Assembly: GCF_027889715.1 (NCBI RefSeq)
Contig: NZ_JAPJZH010000003.1
Location: 124,001-188,000 of the forward strand
Origin: Allohoeflea poritis
GTDB lineage: Bacteria > Pseudomonadota > Alphaproteobacteria > Rhizobiales > Rhizobiaceae
Length of the DNA stretch: 64,000 nt
Reading direction: 5' to 3'
A program made the position numbers and the translations under genes. Positions 41,929 through 50,805 of this stretch are shown in pieces (the first letter of the stretch is position 1; each line of letters starts with the position of its first letter). The notes beneath the pieces are model-generated. The model worked only from the letters and a program-made list of their open reading frames with translations, did no database searches and was not told the DNA's origin.

Positions 41929-44900
41929 TCAGGCTCTGGCCCGGTCCGTTCCGGCGGGCTGCCCAGCCACGAAAAGGCCCTTCACATCCTCGGTTATTGC
42001 CAGGAGCACCGGCACCAGCAGCAACATCAAAGCCGTCGCGAACAATTCGCCATAGGCCAGCGACACAGCTGCCGGGATCAGATATTGCGCCTGTTCGGAC
42101 GTTTCGGTCAGCAGAGGCATCAGGCCGATCACCGTGGTGGCCGTCGTCAGGAAAATCGCCTGGAAGCGGCCGGTCCCGGCGTCATGGATCGCATCCGCCA
42201 CGGAAAGCCCGGCCTCACGTCCCTGATTGTAGCGGGTGATCATGACGAGGCTGTCATTGACCACGACACCGGTCAGCGCCAGCATGCCGAAAAACGACAG
42301 CAGCGACAGCGGAATATCCATGATCAGATGGCCCATGGCCGCGCCGACGAAGCCGAACGGGACGATGGCCAGGATGACAAAGGGCTGCCAGTAGGATTTG
42401 AGCGGCACGGCCATCAGCACATAGATCAGCACGGCCGCCAGCAGCAATGCGCGCAGCATGCCGCCGCGGATCTCGCCCATTTCCTCCAGTTCGCCGGCCT
42501 TTTCGATCTGCACGCTGGGATAGCGCGCGGCAAGTTCCGGAACAAGCTGCTCGAACACGGCCTGAGCGACCTCCTCCGGCGCGACCATCGAGCGGTCGAT
42601 CGATGCCGCGATGGTGTTGACGCGCTTGCCGTTTCGCCGGTGGATGGTTCCATCCACGTAACCGCTGTTGACCTCCGCAACGGAAGGCAACGGGATCCAC
42701 CGCCCGTTCTTGCTGCGAACCCGTGTCTGCAGTAGATCGTCCACCGTGTCGCGCGCGCTGCTTTCATTCTGCACCATGACCCGCAATTCGGTTCCGTTGC
42801 GGTTGACCTTTTGCACCTCCGCCCCGCCGAAGGAATAGCCGATCTGGGAGGCCAGGGTCTCGGCGTCGAAGCCCAGATTGCGCGCTTCGGGCCTCACCTT
42901 GATTTCCAGTTGCGGCTGACCGGATTCCATGCTGTCGCGGATATTGTCGACGCCCTCGATCCAACCGAGATAGGACTGCACGTCAGCGCTGGCGCGGCGC
43001 AACAGTTCCACGTCCTTCGAGAACAGGCGAATCCTGAAGCCGCCCGCCAGTTCTTCCGATCCGGTGAATTGCAGCTCTGTCGCACCCTCGACCGGACCGG
43101 TTCGGGCGCGCCATTCGTTCAAAATGTCCAGAACGCCCAGTTCCGGCCGCTCCGCCACCGGCGTGAGTTCGGCATAGAGTTCCGCCGAACCGGCGTCCGA
43201 GATCGTCAGGAAGGTGGTGCGGATCGGGGCATTCCGGAGACCGTACCGTACTTGCAGCTCCTCGTTCAGGTCGGCACCGATCGCATCGATGCGTTCGATG
43301 TTCGACCGCGTCAGGCGGAACGGCGCGCGCGCATCCATCTTCAGGCTCACCGTAATGATCTGTCCCGGCACATCGGGAAAGAACACGGTCTTGACCTTGC
43401 CGAGCCCGATGAGGCCAAGCCCCAACGTTCCGGCTGCAAAGAAAAGGATCAGGGTAGCATAGCGGTGCCGGATCGCGCTCTTCAGCAGCGGTGCGTAGAT
43501 CCGGTCGCGGAACCAGATCAGGCCGCCCCTGGCAAGTGCCTGGACACGTCCCCAGAGCCGCGCAATGAAGAAGTGCCGCTTCCGGTTCAAATCCATCTGG
43601 GCCAAATGTGCCGGCAGGATGAATTTGCTTTCAATCAGCGAGAAGATCAATGCGAAGATGACCATGCCGGAAAAGCCCGCCAGCACCTTGCCCAGCGGAT
43701 TGTCCAGAAGCAGCATCGGGAAAAAGGCGGCAATCGTCGTCAGGACACCGAACACGGTTGCCACGGCGACCTTGGCAACGCCGTCTTCCGTGCCTCGGAT
43801 CGGGTCGGGATTTCGCTGCCGCTCCTCGTAGACACTCTCGCCCACGACCACGGCATCGTCGACCAGGATGCCAAGAGCCAGGATCAGGCCGAATGTTGTG
43901 ACGTCGTTGAGCGAATAATCGACCCATTTGGACCCGGCGACCGCAAGGGCGCCCATGACCGAAACGGGAATGCCCATCGCCACCCAGAAGGCCAGACCCA
44001 GATTGAGGAACAGCGACAGGATCAGGACAACCAGAAGCAATCCCTGAATGCCATTGTTGCGCAAAAGCTTGAGACGATCGGAGATGTAGTCCGAAGAATC
44101 GCCCCAAACCGATATCGCAACATTAGGCGGCAGTTGCGGCGCGAACGCCTCGACCACCTCGTGGACCACTTCCGAAATGCGAAGCAGGTTCTCCTTGCGC
44201 CCGACAAGGATTTCCATGCCAGCCGTCGGGGCGCCGTTGAAGCGGAAAAGATACTCGCCCTCCTTGATCGTATCGCGGATGGTGCTGATGTCTCCCAGCA
44301 GCACAGAAGTGCCATTGGCGCGCTCAATGACCGGGATGCGGGCATATTCGGTCGAGAACCGGGCGCGGTCATCGGCGCGCAGGAAAATGTTGCCGCCCAG
44401 CGTGCGCAGCGTTCCGGCCTGGAAATCGAGCGAACTGGCGCGTATCAGGCCGACCACATCGGCGACCGTCAGGTTGAAGCGCTGGAGCGTGCGCGGCTCG
44501 ACCTCTATGCGCATCTCGCGATCGTGCAGACCCCAGACATTGAGGCGCGAAAGTTCGGGTTCGGCGAGCAACTCCTCCCGAAAGCGTTCGGCCAGCGTCT
44601 GCAGCGTCAACGGGTCGGTCTGGCCGTGAATGTTGATGTAAAGGGCCGGGAAGTCATAGCCGCTTGAATCGATGACCGGCCGCTTGACCGACGCCGGCAG
44701 GTCAGAGACCGCGTCAATTCTGAGACGCACCTTGTCGAGCAGCTTCTGCAGATCCTGTCCGCCGGCGCGGCGCACCGTCACCGTTGAAAGACCGTTGTCG
44801 GACCGGGAGGTAATGCTGCGAACGCCTTCCAGGCCTTCAAGCGCCTTTTCGATCTTGCGCGTTACCAGTTCGTCGACCTGCGCAGCCGGCGCGTCGCGGT

Positions 44901-45054
44901 AGTCGGTGGATATGAAAATGCTGTCCGGGGGAACGCGGGGGAAACCTTCGATGCGGATCGACAGCGCCGTCATCGTCCCGATGAAGAGTATGAACAGCAT
45001 CAGAAGATTGGCTGCGACGGGATTGCGGATGAACCATCCGGTCAGGGCGTGCAT
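41929..45054 (-). CDS. RND-family efflux pump permease
   Basis: A 1041-residue resistance-nodulation-division permease with the expected twelve-helix plan: helix 1 (PVAANLLMLFILFIGTMTAL), a large periplasmic domain, helices around residues 340-560 with LALGILVDDAVVVGESVYEE (helix 4 carrying the two aspartates of the proton relay), a second periplasmic domain and the C-terminal bundle with FFGMLALTGVVVNDSLVMITR. It exports drugs or hydrophobic compounds using the proton gradient. It begins 3 nt after the adaptor gene's stop. No outer-membrane factor is encoded here. Confidence 0.95.
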   Translation of the reverse strand: MHALTGWFIRNPVAANLLMLFILFIGTMTALSIRIEGFPRVPPDSIFISTDYRDAPAAQVDELVTRKIEKALEGLEGVRSITSRSDNGLSTVTVRRAGGQDLQKLLDKVRLRIDAVSDLPASVKRPVIDSSGYDFPALYINIHGQTDPLTLQTLAERFREELLAEPELSRLNVWGLHDREMRIEVEPRTLQRFNLTVADVVGLIRASSLDFQAGTLRTLGGNIFLRADDRARFSTEYARIPVIERANGTSVLLGDISTIRDTIKEGEYLFRFNGAPTAGMEILVGRKENLLRISEVVHEVVEAFAPQLPPNVAISVWGDSSDYISDRLKLLRNNGIQGLLLVVLILSLFLNLGLAFWVAMGIPVSVMGALAVAGSKWVDYSLNDVTTFGLILALGILVDDAVVVGESVYEERQRNPDPIRGTEDGVAKVAVATVFGVLTTIAAFFPMLLLDNPLGKVLAGFSGMVIFALIFSLIESKFILPAHLAQMDLNRKRHFFIARLWGRVQALARGGLIWFRDRIYAPLLKSAIRHRYATLILFFAAGTLGLGLIGLGKVKTVFFPDVPGQIITVSLKMDARAPFRLTRSNIERIDAIGADLNEELQVRYGLRNAPIRTTFLTISDAGSAELYAELTPVAERPELGVLDILNEWRARTGPVEGATELQFTGSEELAGGFRIRLFSKDVELLRRASADVQSYLGWIEGVDNIRDSMESGQPQLEIKVRPEARNLGFDAETLASQIGYSFGGAEVQKVNRNGTELRVMVQNESSARDTVDDLLQTRVRSKNGRWIPLPSVAEVNSGYVDGTIHRRNGKRVNTIAASIDRSMVAPEEVAQAVFEQLVPELAARYPSVQIEKAGELEEMGEIRGGMLRALLLAAVLIYVLMAVPLKSYWQPFVILAIVPFGFVGAAMGHLIMDIPLSLLSFFGMLALTGVVVNDSLVMITRYNQGREAGLSVADAIHDAGTGRFQAIFLTTATTVIGLMPLLTETSEQAQYLIPAAVSLAYGELFATALMLLLVPVLLAITEDVKGLFVAGQPAGTDRARA

Positions 45055-45057
45055 GGA

Positions 45058-46248
45058 TCAGTTCCCCGTCTCGACGGCGCGGACCTTCTGGCCCGGCAGG
45101 AACGATACGAGCGGGGTCGTGGCAACCCGCCAATTATCCGCGTCCGTGTCCGTTTCAACGATGATCCGGTTGCCGCGGCGGAACAGAACCCGCGGCTTCA
45201 TGCGCTGCAGCCGGTCGCTCTCGTCGAGGAACCAGACATCGCCCTCCTTTGTGAGCGCAGACGCGGCGATGTTCAGGACAGAGGGCAAGGTCACGCCCGG
45301 CAGAACCACCTGGACGAAGTCGCCGGACAGCACGGTCCCCTCTTCCGGCTCGTCGATTTCCAGGAAAACCTTGTATTGCCGCGTTGTCTCGTCCAGGAAA
45401 CCGCCCGCCTTGCGTACGGTCGCCTGCGCAATGGTCCTGCCGTTCTGGTCGCGGACGTCCGCCGGCATGCCGGCGAGCGGCTGGCGAAGCAGCGCCCAGT
45501 CGCGCGCGCTGACCTCCACGGTCAGCTCGAAGGTGCGGTCGTCGACCAGCTTGACCAGCGGATCGCCGATATTGACCGTCTGTCCGGGGCTGACGAAACG
45601 CTCCGTCACGAAACCCGAGAACGGCGCATCGACCGTTGCATCGTCAAGCTGCTGGCTCGCGGCGGCAAGCCGTGCCTCGGCGGAACTCACGGCGCTTTTG
45701 GCGATCTCGAGCTGTGGCAACCGCAGCGCCAGGTCGTTGGGCGGCGTGACCTTGTTCCGTTCATGCTCCTTTACGGCGAGCGTGTTGGCGTTCTGCGCCC
45801 GGCGAAGCTCGAGCTGCGATTGCTTGAGCGCGAGCTCGGCGGCGCTGAGCTCGGCGACGTAGCGGCTGTCTTCGATGGTTACAAGCGTGGTGCCGCTCTC
45901 GACGCGCTCGCCGACAAGGGCACTTTGCGTGACATCGCGCACGCGCCCGGAGACCGCGGCACGCAACTGCGCCGACCAGCGCGGTCTCACCTCGGCAAAG
46001 GCGGTTATCTCAGCCGTTTCCTCGCTCATGGGCCGGATTTCGACGGAGACCTGCTGCAATGGCGGCGCCGTCGTCACCTGCTCAACGTCCACGGTGTCTT
46101 CGGCCGACATGAGAAACACAACAACGGTGCTGAAAACGACGATGGACACAAGGATCCAGACCCAGCGCTGCAAGGTCGAAGGCCTTCGTTCGTTTCCGTC
46201 CGATCCGGTATCGGGTCTGGTCCCTCCGGATTCCGTCATGACCGCCAT
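45058..46248 (-). CDS. RND efflux periplasmic adaptor (membrane fusion protein)
   Basis: A 396-residue adaptor with an N-terminal membrane anchor (WVWILVSIVVFSTVVVFLM, residues about 29-47), split lipoyl halves (RAAVSGRVRDV near residue 97 and DAPFSGFVTERFVSPGQTV near 210), an alpha-hairpin between them and a beta-barrel after. It links the permease to an outer-membrane channel. Two starts are possible, the ATG at 46248 or the ATG three codons later. The divergent TetR gene and its palindrome lie just upstream. Confidence 0.93.
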   Translation of the reverse strand: MAVMTESGGTRPDTGSDGNERRPSTLQRWVWILVSIVVFSTVVVFLMSAEDTVDVEQVTTAPPLQQVSVEIRPMSEETAEITAFAEVRPRWSAQLRAAVSGRVRDVTQSALVGERVESGTTLVTIEDSRYVAELSAAELALKQSQLELRRAQNANTLAVKEHERNKVTPPNDLALRLPQLEIAKSAVSSAEARLAAASQQLDDATVDAPFSGFVTERFVSPGQTVNIGDPLVKLVDDRTFELTVEVSARDWALLRQPLAGMPADVRDQNGRTIAQATVRKAGGFLDETTRQYKVFLEIDEPEEGTVLSGDFVQVVLPGVTLPSVLNIAASALTKEGDVWFLDESDRLQRMKPRVLFRRGNRIIVETDTDADNWRVATTPLVSFLPGQKVRAVETGN

Positions 46249-46349
46249 CCCGGCAGGTATTTGTTCGACAGATTGCCGTCGGCATTGTTATGGAGCATCT
46301 TGAATTCTCTCCGGAGGCGACAAAATAGTAACAATGACATACTATGAAC

Positions 46350-46361
46350 GAACGATCGTTC
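46350..46361. promoter_or_regulatory. TetR-type operator in the divergent RND/tetR promoter
   Basis: GAACGATCGTTC is a perfect 12-bp palindrome within TGAACGAACGATCGTTCACT, the form commonly bound by AcrR/NemR-type TetR repressors (GAACGNNCGTTC). It lies 37 nt upstream of the TetR ATG and about 100 nt upstream of the adaptor gene, in the space between the divergent genes. Confidence 0.8.
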
Positions 46362-46397
46362 ACTCTAGTTAATAGGCTGCGGGAGAGGTTTCAAGCC

Positions 46398-47000
46398 ATG
46401 AATGCGCCCGAGGACAAAACGGCAGCGCTGCAAAAGCGGAAAATGCGCATCGTGGATGCGGCCCTTACCTGTTTTCTGGAGAACGGCTACCATCAGACCG
46501 GCGTACGCGATATCGCAAGAAAAGCCGGTATCAGCTTGGGAAACCTGTATAATCACTTCCCGGGCAAGGAAGCCGTCCTGGCGGAAATCGCGGCGCTGGA
46601 CCGTCAGGAAACGCAGCCCTTTCTGGATCTGCTTGCCGATCATTCGCAACCGGAAAAAACGCTCAAGCGGTTTGTCTCCGCCTATGCGGACTATTCGGCG
46701 CAGCCCGAGAACGTTGTGCTCACCACCGAACTTGTCGGCGAATCCGTGCACAATCCGGAAATCGCCGCGCTGTTCAGTGAAAACTGGACATCGCTCGTCG
46801 ATGCGCTGAAGAACCTGTTGAAAGCGGGCATGGCCGACGGATGTTTCCGGGCGTTCTCCGACCCCGACGAGACCGCCGAAATGATCATGGATCTGCTTGA
46901 GAGCCTGGGATTGCGGCTTCTGCTCGCCGATGGCGAGAAGAAAAAAAGCGCCGCCATAGACGCGTTGCAGGATTTTATCGGCCACGCCACCCGCAAATAG
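46398..47000 (+). CDS. TetR-family repressor of the RND pump
   Basis: A 200-residue protein. The HTH spans residues about 15-60: MRIVDAALTCFLENGYHQTG and VRDIARKAGISLGNLYNHFP, followed by GKEAVLAEIA. The C-terminal helical domain senses ligand. I choose the ATG at 46398, which has GAGAGG 9 nt upstream. The longer frame starting at 46344 would place coding sequence over the operator palindrome. Divergent orientation from the RND operon with a shared palindrome is the classic layout of a pump repressor. Confidence 0.9.
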   Translation: MNAPEDKTAALQKRKMRIVDAALTCFLENGYHQTGVRDIARKAGISLGNLYNHFPGKEAVLAEIAALDRQETQPFLDLLADHSQPEKTLKRFVSAYADYSAQPENVVLTTELVGESVHNPEIAALFSENWTSLVDALKNLLKAGMADGCFRAFSDPDETAEMIMDLLESLGLRLLLADGEKKKSAAIDALQDFIGHATRK

Positions 47001-47076
47001 GTTTGTCAGCGGTCGACATTCGGCCTTCGACCGCCCCAAAACAACCTCCGCAAATGCCGGCAAAACAGCCTAGTCG

Positions 47077-47097
47077 CAGCGCCAGCGCTGTCGTTTT
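47077..47097 (+). terminator. Possible terminator after tetR
   Basis: CAGCGC-CA-GCGCTG (47077-47090) is followed by TCGTTTTAG, 77 nt after the tetR stop and 80 nt before the next operon. The loop is only 2 nt and the T-run is four bases, so this is tentative. Confidence 0.4.
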
Positions 47098-47169
47098 AGT
47101 TCATTTGGCTCATGGACTGTACAAGGCCATTTGAAGTTTCCTTTCCCGAAAAGATGAGGGAGAAGAAAC

Positions 47170-48429
47170 ATGTTCAAAATCAACAGAAGGCGCCTTTTGA
47201 AGTCGTCGGTCGCAGCCATCGCAGCCGCCACCGTCGCCACCCCGCTGCTTGCCGCCGATCCGATCGTTCTCGGCGTTCCGACCGCGCAGTCCGGCCCGGT
47301 CGGCGTTGCCGATCAGCAGGACTGGCTGAACGGCATCACGCTCGCGGTCGATGAAATCAATGCCGCCGGCGGCGTCAATGGCCGGATGATCGAAACCAAG
47401 GTGGTCGATATCGACATATTGACTCCGGAGGGCACGGTCGCAGCCTTCCAGAACCTCGCTGAATCGGGCGTGCACGCCATCGCCTCGTCCTTCGTGCTCA
47501 TTCCGCAGCCGGCCATGGATGCCGCCGCGGCATCGGGCGTTCCCTATCTGCACGGCAACACACAGACCGCTTCCCTGGATCTCTTCAAGTCGGACCCGCA
47601 GAAATACCGCAATATCTTCCAGATCGACGTGGCGGAGACCTGGTACGGTTCCGGTTTCATCAAGTTTCTTTCGAACCTGAAGGCTTCCGGCCAGTGGACG
47701 CCGAAGAACAACAAGGTCCATATCGTTCAGGAGCAGATCGCCTACACGCAGGTGATCTCCAAGGCGACACAGGACGCCATCGCCGCCTCGGGCGGCGAAT
47801 GGGAACTGGGCGCAGTCACCGATATCCAGTTCCCCGTGCAGGACTGGTCGCCGGTGATGCGGGCGCTCAAGGAAACGGACGCCGGCATCATCATGATCGA
47901 CCACTGGGTGGCCGCCGAACTTGCAGCCTTTGCGCAGACATTCGCCGTCGATCCGGTCGAAGGATCGCTCGTCTACCTGCAATACGGGCCTTCACAGCCG
48001 GAATTCCTCGATCTCGCGGGCGAAGCGGCCAACGGATTCATCTGGGGATCGGTCATCGGCACCTATGCGGATGAACAGGGCATGGCCTTCCGCAAGAAGT
48101 ACCAGGAACGTTTCCCGGGAACGATGGGCATGGTCTATACCGGCTCGGGCTATGACACGGCCAAACTCCTGGCGCAGGTCTGGGAAAACACCGATCCATC
48201 GGATTTCGATGCGGTCGGGGACGCCGTGCGCGGCATCACCTATCGTGGCACGGCGGGCACCTACACGTTCGACAATGACAGCCAGTCCGGCACCAGCTAT
48301 CCGAACCAGACGGATGATCCCGAGGCCGGCCAGGCGCATCTGATCTTCCAGGTGCAGGACGGCGAGCACCGCATCATCTCGCCACCGCCCTTCAACGAAG
48401 TGGATTTCGAGCCCGCCTTCTGGATGTAG
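47170..48429 (+). CDS. Liv-type ABC transporter substrate-binding protein (amide-hydrolase operon)
   Basis: A 419-residue periplasmic binding protein of the Leu/Ile/Val/amide family. The signal has a twin-arginine-like RRRLLKSSVAA at residues 6-16 and a cleavage site near AA-DP at 29. The mature part begins VLGVPTAQSGPVGVADQQDW with GITLAVDEINAAGGVNG, typical of periplasmic type I binding proteins. It leads a six-gene operon with importer and amide hydrolase, so its ligand is probably the hydrolase substrate or a related small amide. GAGGGAGAAGAAAC gives a good ribosome site. Confidence 0.9.
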   Translation: MFKINRRRLLKSSVAAIAAATVATPLLAADPIVLGVPTAQSGPVGVADQQDWLNGITLAVDEINAAGGVNGRMIETKVVDIDILTPEGTVAAFQNLAESGVHAIASSFVLIPQPAMDAAAASGVPYLHGNTQTASLDLFKSDPQKYRNIFQIDVAETWYGSGFIKFLSNLKASGQWTPKNNKVHIVQEQIAYTQVISKATQDAIAASGGEWELGAVTDIQFPVQDWSPVMRALKETDAGIIMIDHWVAAELAAFAQTFAVDPVEGSLVYLQYGPSQPEFLDLAGEAANGFIWGSVIGTYADEQGMAFRKKYQERFPGTMGMVYTGSGYDTAKLLAQVWENTDPSDFDAVGDAVRGITYRGTAGTYTFDNDSQSGTSYPNQTDDPEAGQAHLIFQVQDGEHRIISPPPFNEVDFEPAFWM

Positions 48430-48434
48430 TTCCG

Positions 48435-49172
48435 GTGAACAGGGCCGAAAATACGAGTATCTTCGGCTGCCGGGGGATCGACATATCCTTCGGCGGCCGG
48501 CCGATCCTCAAACAGGTCGGTCTGCACGTGGACAACCACGAGGTGCTCGGCCTGGTCGGTCCGAACGGGGCCGGCAAGACCTCGCTCTTCGAGGTCCTGT
48601 GCGGCCGTTACACGCCAAGTGCCGGCCAGGTGTGGCTCGGCGGCGATGATGTCACGCAGCTTTCCGTGCACGACCGCGCCCGCAAGGGCCTTGCCCGCAC
48701 CTATCAGAGCCCGGTCGTGCCCTCGGCGATGAGCGTTGCCGAGGTGTTCCGCGCCGCCCGGTTTGCTCACAGGCCGTATCTGACTCGGTTCGATGCCGAA
48801 TGGGGCTGCCATCTCGCCCATTTCCAGGTGCGCTGGGACACACCGGCCGGCGCGCTCGACACATTCGACCGGCGCAAGCTGCTGCTGGCGTGCCTGCTTA
48901 TGCGCAAGCCGGCCGTGCTGCTCCTGGACGAGCCGGCATCCGGGCTGATCAATTCGGAGATCGATGAGCTCGATCTCGTCATTCGCCGACTGGTCGATGA
49001 ATACGCCATCGGCGCAATCCTGATCGAGCACCGGCTCGAACTGCTTTCGGCGATCGCCGACCGCACCGTCGTGCTCGATCTCGGCGAAGTGATCGCCACC
49101 GGAACACCGCGCGAGGTGTTCGAGAATCCGCGCGTCCTGGCCGCCTATTTCGAGGAACCGGCCCATGCCTGA
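48435..49172 (+). CDS. Liv-type ABC ATPase (LivG-like) with altered signature motif
   Basis: A 245-residue ATPase. Walker A is GLVGPNGAGKTSLFE (about residues 40-54) and Walker B AVLLLDEPASGL with H-loop IEHR near residue 198. The LSGGQ-type signature is replaced by LDTFD in GALDTFDRRKLLLACLL, so the key Ser and Gly of the composite ATP site are missing. It presumably works with LivF, which has a normal signature, in an asymmetric dimer. The start is GTG at 48435, 5 nt after the binding-protein stop. It overlaps livF by 8 nt. Confidence 0.85.
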   Translation: MNRAENTSIFGCRGIDISFGGRPILKQVGLHVDNHEVLGLVGPNGAGKTSLFEVLCGRYTPSAGQVWLGGDDVTQLSVHDRARKGLARTYQSPVVPSAMSVAEVFRAARFAHRPYLTRFDAEWGCHLAHFQVRWDTPAGALDTFDRRKLLLACLLMRKPAVLLLDEPASGLINSEIDELDLVIRRLVDEYAIGAILIEHRLELLSAIADRTVVLDLGEVIATGTPREVFENPRVLAAYFEEPAHA

Positions 49173-49863
49173 GGTGCTGTCGATCACAGGCCTGACGGCG
49201 GGCTATGGGCCGCTGCGCGTTCTTCACGAGATCGATTTCAATGTCGAGGAAGGCGAACGCGTCGGGCTGGTCGGCCTCAACGGCCACGGCAAGACCACGC
49301 TGTTTCGCGCCGTTTCGCACCTGGTCGGCTGGCAGAGCGGCTCGATCAAGCTGAATGGCGAGGAAATCGGCGGAACACGCTCGCTGGGACCGGGCCGCAG
49401 AACCTCAGGAATCGTGCGCAAGGGCCTTGCAATGACGCCGCAAGGCGATGCGATCTTCCCCGGCCTGACCGTGCGCCAGCATCTCGACTGCGGCGCCTAC
49501 TCCAGACTTGCCTGGCGCGAGCGCCGCCGGCGGCGCGACACGGTGATGGACATCTTTCCGCCGCTGCGAAAGCTGGAGGACGCGCTGGTCGGCAAGCTCT
49601 CCGGCGGCGAACGGCGCATGGTTTCGGTCGGCCGCGCGCTGATGGTCGAGGCTTCGCTCTACCTCGTCGACGAGCCGTCTTTGGGACTGGCGCCGAAAAT
49701 CTCCGCATCGGTCATCGAGGCGCTCTTCTCACTGCCGACGGAAGGCCGGGCGATGGTGATCGCCGAGCAGAATGTGGCGCTTCTGACCGGCCGGGTCGAC
49801 CGCATGATCGGCATGCATGCCGGGCGCTTGCGCGGCGATGTCGGCCATGTGGGACTGGAATAG
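49165..49863 (+). CDS. Liv-type ABC ATPase (LivF-like)
   Basis: A 232-residue ATPase with Walker A GLVGLNGHGKTTLFR, Q-loop MTPQGDAIFPGLT, an intact signature KLSGGERRMVSVGRALM, Walker B LYLVDEPSLGLAPK and switch region AEQN in place of histidine, as is usual for LivF. It pairs with the LivG-like subunit to energise import. The ATG at 49165 overlaps the preceding gene by 8 nt, showing tight translational coupling; livH starts 8 nt after its stop. Confidence 0.92.
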   Translation: MPEVLSITGLTAGYGPLRVLHEIDFNVEEGERVGLVGLNGHGKTTLFRAVSHLVGWQSGSIKLNGEEIGGTRSLGPGRRTSGIVRKGLAMTPQGDAIFPGLTVRQHLDCGAYSRLAWRERRRRRDTVMDIFPPLRKLEDALVGKLSGGERRMVSVGRALMVEASLYLVDEPSLGLAPKISASVIEALFSLPTEGRAMVIAEQNVALLTGRVDRMIGMHAGRLRGDVGHVGLE

Positions 49864-49871
49864 AGGCCGGC

Positions 49872-50801
49872 ATGGATATCCTGGGAACCATCATCCACGG
49901 CCTCAACCTTGCCGCCATCTATGGGCTGATGGCGATCGGCATTTCGATCCTGTGGTCGTCCGTCGGCATGATCAACATGGCGCATGGCGCGACATTCGCG
50001 GTTTCGGGCTACGCGGCCTGGATCGTCGCGGGGGCGGCAAAGCCGCTGATCGCGGCGGCGTTCGGAAAGACGCTGATGGCGAAGCTCGCCATGGCGGGCG
50101 TGACGGTCGGCGCGGGAACGCTGGCCGGCGCACTCTTCGGCGCGATCATATATCTGCTTGCCTTCCTGCCAATCCATGACAAGCCGAATTTCGCGGTCCG
50201 CTCGCTGATCGTCACGCTGGCGATCAACCTGGCGACCGTGCAGATCCTGCTGTGGTTCTTCGGACCGCGCCAGCGGGGTCTGCCGAAGCTGTTCGGCTTC
50301 GGAAAATTCGAAATCCTCGGCGTGCCGATCCGCTACGATCAGGCCGGCGCGATCCTGTCGACGGCCATCATTCTCGGGCTTGTGCTCTTCTGGCTGCGCG
50401 TCTCGCGCAAGGGCCTTGAAATCCGGGCAATGATGCAGAACCCGGAAGGCGCGGTCCTTTCCGGCATATCGGTGCGCTGGACGGCGCTTCCCGTCACCAT
50501 GCTGACCGGCGCGCTTGCCGGCCTTGCCGCAATCTTGTTGTCGCAAACGATCTTCGTCAGCCCGACGGCGGGTGCCCTGCCGCTGATCAAGGGCCTTACC
50601 ATCGCGCTGCTCGGCGGCCTCGGGTCCGTTCCCGGCGCTGTCGCCGGCGCGGTGGTGATCGGCTTCCTCGAGGCAACCGTCGGCGCCCTGCCCTTCCTCG
50701 GGCAGCGCTATGTGCTGTTTGCCCAGTTCCTGTTCATCATCACGGTGCTGATCATCCGCCCGCGCGGTCTCGGCGGCCTGCTGGACGAAACGCGGGAGTA
50801 G
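49872..50801 (+). CDS. Liv-type ABC permease (LivH-like)
   Basis: A 309-residue permease with about eight membrane segments. The first reads IIHGLNLAAIYGLMAIGISI, and the segment WSSVGMINMAHGATFAVSGYAAW matches the LivH pattern (NxAHG). The coupling region lies in SRKGLEIRAMMQNPEGAVLSGI and IKGLTIALLGGLGSVPGAV follows. It forms half of the channel with the LivM-like subunit, whose start codon is 4 nt downstream. Confidence 0.92.
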   Translation: MDILGTIIHGLNLAAIYGLMAIGISILWSSVGMINMAHGATFAVSGYAAWIVAGAAKPLIAAAFGKTLMAKLAMAGVTVGAGTLAGALFGAIIYLLAFLPIHDKPNFAVRSLIVTLAINLATVQILLWFFGPRQRGLPKLFGFGKFEILGVPIRYDQAGAILSTAIILGLVLFWLRVSRKGLEIRAMMQNPEGAVLSGISVRWTALPVTMLTGALAGLAAILLSQTIFVSPTAGALPLIKGLTIALLGGLGSVPGAVAGAVVIGFLEATVGALPFLGQRYVLFAQFLFIITVLIIRPRGLGGLLDETRE

Positions 50802-50805
50802 CGGC

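Noticed and set aside
42811-44667. A 618-codon open frame on the plus strand
   Set aside because: Antisense shadow of the RND permease; highly charged, low-complexity translation with no domain pattern.
46344-46397. Eighteen-codon N-terminal extension of the TetR protein
   Set aside because: It would run across the operator palindrome, and the ATG at 46398 has a better ribosome site and normal family start.
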